Source: Eucommia ulmoides (Eukaryota > Streptophyta > Magnoliopsida > Garryales > Eucommiaceae). Taken from it: DNA of 64,000 nt. Under the pieces are notes generated by a model. It was given only the letters and a program-made list of their open reading frames with translations. It ran no database searches and had not been told where the DNA came from. The stretch is taken from the NCBI GenBank assembly GCA_016647705.1, contig JAENRU010000170.1:682001-746000 (forward strand). The letters are read 5' to 3'. The position numbers and the translations under genes were made by a program. Every line of letters begins with the position of its first letter. The stretch's first letter is position 1. This document shows, in pieces, positions 60,658 through 64,000 of the stretch.

Positions 60658-61581
60658 TAGGGGTGTGCAAGAGATTCGATTACCTGACCCGCCCGGCCCG
60701 ACTCATAAAAATTGTGCCTGTGAACTAATCGGATGAATAGGTGGGTGTATTTGTTCAAACCCGAGCTCACCTGGGTTGGATAATGGGTTTGGTCATACTA
60801 AACTCATTATCACCTGACTCGATCGTAGTGCTTACACAGTTACATTAGGGTTTCTTCAGTTACGACTCTTCAATGCCTTCGGCCCTTCGCAATTTCCAAG
60901 TAGCCGCTGCTCTAGCCTCCTTCGCAACTTATTGCTCTTCAATGCCTTCACAATTTCTAGATCCACAAATCGTCCAGCCGTTCTCTAGCCTCCAATCCTC
61001 CATCCCTAGCCTCTTCGTTTTTCTTCTTCGCCTCTTCTTCTCCTCTCCAGTCTTCTGCGGTTCTTCGCCTTTTTTTCTAATTCTCTTTTTCATCGATTTC
61101 TTCGATTCTCATATAGATCTAATAGATCTTATCTATTATCATGAGAACCTAATTTTCGATTCCCATCTTCGATTTCCATGAGCATTATCTCGATAATAGG
61201 TTATCGTCTAAAGAATTGGAGAAGATGCAGTGACAATTGTTAGGCATGAAAACTAAGCAGGTATTTGTTTCTGAATCTTTCTACGTTTTTGTTTTAATGC
61301 CAAGTTTATTTCTGAAGAATCTGTTCTAAGCTTTTTTGTAGACCGATTTGTGCTTTGTTTTTGTTGAATCTGTATTTTGTTATAAGATTTTTTCTACTCC
61401 TAAGTTTTGAATCTTTTCAAATCTTTGTTTTATCGCCATCTGACTGAATCCGATAGCACCTGAAGCCGTTGGATTAGCCTTGTATTCGGTCGAAATTGGA
61501 TTTGGAAATTCCAGACCCGACACATTCGGGTCGGTCTTGGATTTGTCCAAAATACTTCCATCCGACCCGTGCACACCCCTA
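60658..61581. mobile_element. hAT-type non-autonomous element
   Basis: Starts TAGGGGTGTGCAAG and ends CGTGCACACCCCTA, with 8-bp flanks CTCATAAA (60650-60657) and CTCCTAAA (61582-61589) differing at one base. GGGTCGG/CCGACCC-type repeats lie near both ends. The interior (60860-61250) includes a CTTC-rich stretch with the frame starting MPSALRNFQVAAAL (60873-61181), which might be a captured gene piece but shows no family. Confidence 0.8.
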
Positions 61582-61589
61582 CTCCTAAA

Positions 61590-62002
61590 ATCAATTGCTA
61601 CATTCCTTCTTTTTTTAGGTAAAATTACAAAAACACCTATTTTTTTTATGTCAATTTTAAAATAGTAAATAGAAAGTGAAATAATTATATTTTATATTGC
61701 ACCTCTATGGTGTGATCTAATTGTACTTTGTATTTTTATAGTATTTTCGTCAACTTTTACACTTTATGTACATCAGACTTAAGTCAAACGGCTAATCTTT
61801 AACAAAACCAAGGCTAATTTTGTGTCTTTCCGTTACAATTGAAGAAAATTTTGTCATTTTCCTTCCACTAATTCAATATGGACTATTTTAAAACTCACCC
61901 AACATTGAAGGGTCAAACGTGCATTTTTGTTCCTTTCATCGTGTTTCATTTTTTCGTTGCAGAAGAGGGAGAAAAAGAGAAATAGACAGAGGGAGTGCAT
62001 TT
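61590..62002. other. No gene recognised
   Basis: AT-rich spacer with no repeat end or ORF of note. Confidence 0.5.
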
Positions 62003-62150
62003 AGCCTTTCTAATATTTTGGCTTGAAATTTTTTGGTTTCAAGGATAGGTGAAATTTGAAATGCATACAGGTTGATTTTAGGGTTTTATGTAGAATATTT
62101 ATTTTATTTTATTTTTTTATTTTTTTTTCGCTTGTATGGAATTAGTTATG
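62003..62150 (+). repeat. Dispersed repeat, partner of 4320-4469
   Basis: TTAGCCTTTCTAATATTTTGGC to GTATGGAATTAGTTATG matches the region downstream of the ZFC3H1-like gene in the same orientation. Confidence 0.6.
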
Positions 62151-62158
62151 TGTTGCAC

Positions 62159-62340
62159 TAGGAATGGCAATTGAACTTGAATAAGTAAGTAACTGATCAA
62201 ATCGACCAAAAAAGTTCAGTTTTAAAACCGATTAAATAGTTTTGGTTACAGTTTTTTATTTCAAAATTGAAATCTGAAACAGCTTTTCTTAGTTTTAGTT
62301 TTGGGATTGTAACCGTATAGTCACTATTTTAGATCTAATT
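62159..62340. mobile_element. Partial hAT-type MITE, same family as 38141
   Basis: TAGGAATGGCAA start, followed by ACCGATTAAATAGTTTTGGTT and GGGATTGTAACC, as in 38141-38300. The right end was not found. Confidence 0.5.
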
Positions 62341-63016
62341 CTATCATATATATTATCTTAATATTTTAATTTTGAATTTAAGTTTACTATTTAAATGTAA
62401 TAAAAATGAATAAAACAAATATTTTCTCTTTTTGACTCTCTTTTGCTAATTTATTCTAATAAAAATAATTAAAATAAATGATAATTTCATTCCTTACCAG
62501 TAAAATTTAGATATAAAATAAAAATTATTTTTAATATATTCTGTCAAGTTGAAAAAAACAAAGTGTAGATTTTTAAAATAAAGGAGAAGAAAAAAAAGAA
62601 GAAGATCAAAATATGGGGGGTAAAAGTGAATTAATAATATCAATATTCAAATTGGGGGTAGGGGTGGGGGTAACCAATTTTTAAAACCGACTGTTCAACA
62701 ACCGGTTTTTAATTTTTTTTTTTTTTTAATCCGGCTCTCACATGACCAGTTAGCCCCATAAATGTATTGAAGTTGAAAGCAACCCGGTCAAGTAATTTCA
62801 ACCTTTCTAAACCCCAAAAGTACAAAGAACTCATATTTTTCCCTCTCTCTTCTGAGTTTTTTAAAATTGCAAAATAAATGAATAAATAATTTTTTTTTCC
62901 TTTTCCTTGTTTAGCCTCCTAATACTAAAAACAAGACCGAAGTAAAATTAGCGACATATAAAAAAATTGATTGTGAGAAGGCTAAATTTTTTAGGACAGT
63001 TATTAGATATTTTTAT
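62341..63016. other. AT-rich spacer
   Basis: No gene or clear repeat end recognised. A GGGGTAGGGGTGGGGG tract lies at about 62654-62671 and TAAAACCGACTGTTCAACAA near 62680. Confidence 0.5.
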
Positions 63017-64000
63017 TGTAACGACCCAGTTTCCTATGGCTACCATTCGATTTTTTCCTTTTTACGGAAAAATATTAGTGAAACACAAATCAACATGCGC
63101 AATATGTATACGACCGACTTAATTTTTTTATTTAATATTTGTATAAAAATCCAAGATTCAGTGATTACATATATCCACTATTCCATGACAAATTACAAAA
63201 GTTCAACCTTTCGATACTAACACCTGTCCTGACTACCTCAAAAGCAACATCATTCTCCGACCATATCTAATGCCAATAATGAATTTGTCTCTACTTGGAG
63301 TACCTAAGATGAAATATTTTATCAGTGTATTGTCTTCATAATATAAAAATAATTTATGAATCAAATACATTTATCAAAATCCATTTTTCAAAACAAAATA
63401 TAACCACAATAATACTCTTCAAAACAAAATATAACCACACTGAACAGTATTAAAATTCACAAATATCATCAAGATATAGCAACTGAATATAAATTAATCA
63501 ATCAAATCACTTTTATATAATAAAATACCAAAAATATACTTTGCCTAGTAATATTGTTACTATTTAGTTAATATTTTTCTCTATAGTTAAATTATTAATT
63601 GATTAATTTTGTAGACGTGACTATAATATTTTAGTTGTAAAAATTAATATTGGGTTGAGAAAATAGAACGTTTAATTTTAATAAATTTTGTATAATTAAG
63701 AAAATTGGGAATGAAAAAAAAATGTATTTACGCATTTCACGCAATGCATGCATATTAGATTATTCAGTTAAATTCTTACTTTAAACCCTGTCATTATTAG
63801 ATTCATAGACGACATTGACTACGACAGTATTTCGATGATAGCTTATTAGAAGCATAATTTTTTAGGTGAGTGTACTGTCTTCTATGTAAATTGACAAATT
63901 ACATTTTCGTACTAAAACTGTGCAAATTTTTTTTATTATTATTAAAATGGATTATTTTATAACGTTAAATGGATCAAGTAAATAGTTAAATGTGAAAAGT
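63017..64000. mobile_element. LTR running off the window
   Basis: Begins TGTAACGACCCAGTTTCC, an LTR-type terminus. Part of it (63786-63890, CCCTGTCATTATTAGATTC to GTGAGTGTACTGTCTT) resembles 14385-14475 in the T2 solo LTR. The orientation is not settled, because the first 60 bases also resemble the complement of the T1 LTR end. The other end is outside the window. Confidence 0.5.

Overview
This window is nuclear DNA of a eudicot plant, probably one with a large, transposon-rich genome. The evidence is spliced genes with GT-AG introns, plant-only protein families (F-box/DUF295, ZAT-type C2H2 protein) and plant transposon lineages (SIRE and other copia, Tat-lineage gypsy, CACTA, L1-type LINE with RNase H, hAT, Mutator-like and Harbinger-like MITEs, a SINE). 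An Au-like SINE hints at an asterid, but I cannot name the species. No rRNA, tRNA, CRISPR or prokaryotic-style operon was seen. Only two host genes look functional; more than four fifths of the window is mobile DNA or its debris.

Layout. 1-3905: last three exons of a ZFC3H1-like nuclear RNA-surveillance gene (+), with a MITE and a SINE in its introns. 3906-4650: MITEs and a repeat that recurs near 62 kb. 4655-18139: a broken SIRE-lineage copia element carrying a gypsy-type LTR remnant (6832-8839), a MITE (10246-10651) and a 2.9-kb solo LTR with a perfect target duplication (12759-15678); its 3' LTR holds a cluster of twelve W-box-bearing mini-palindromes. 18182-25215: 'copy A' of a local duplication, a dead remnant of exon 1 and promoter of the F-box gene, split by a second copia element (18275-23562, itself holding a SIRE solo LTR) and by an inverted-repeat element (23881-24774). 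25216-35640: a ZAT-like gene fragment, a GTTAACGTTAAC-repeat region split by a 6.7-kb CACTA transposon (27139-33847), and a Mutator-like MITE with a perfect 9-bp target duplication. 35656-37697: an F-box/DUF295 gene (-, three exons, inferred 546 aa) with an unusual extra N-terminal domain. 37698-60640: 'copy B' of the duplication (the live promoter and upstream DNA), opened up by a deep nest: old MITE > hAT MITE > Tat-lineage gypsy element (38343-59825) > solo LTR (38898-46969) > L1-type LINE (40233-46386), with a second solo LTR (48293-51116) beside it. 60640-64000: two hAT-type elements, AT-rich spacer and an LTR running off the window.

How things fit together. The two host genes are unrelated neighbours. 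The duplicated block, the empty-site comparison between copies A and B, and the target duplications give a relative history: an old MITE was present before the duplication; afterwards the two copies were invaded by different elements. The most unusual items are the antisense gene region with its own TATA box inside the Tat element, the F-box gene with a fused N-terminal domain, the W-box palindrome cluster in the SIRE LTR, and the GTTAACGTTAAC repeat region. I did not find a convincing new defence or metabolic system.
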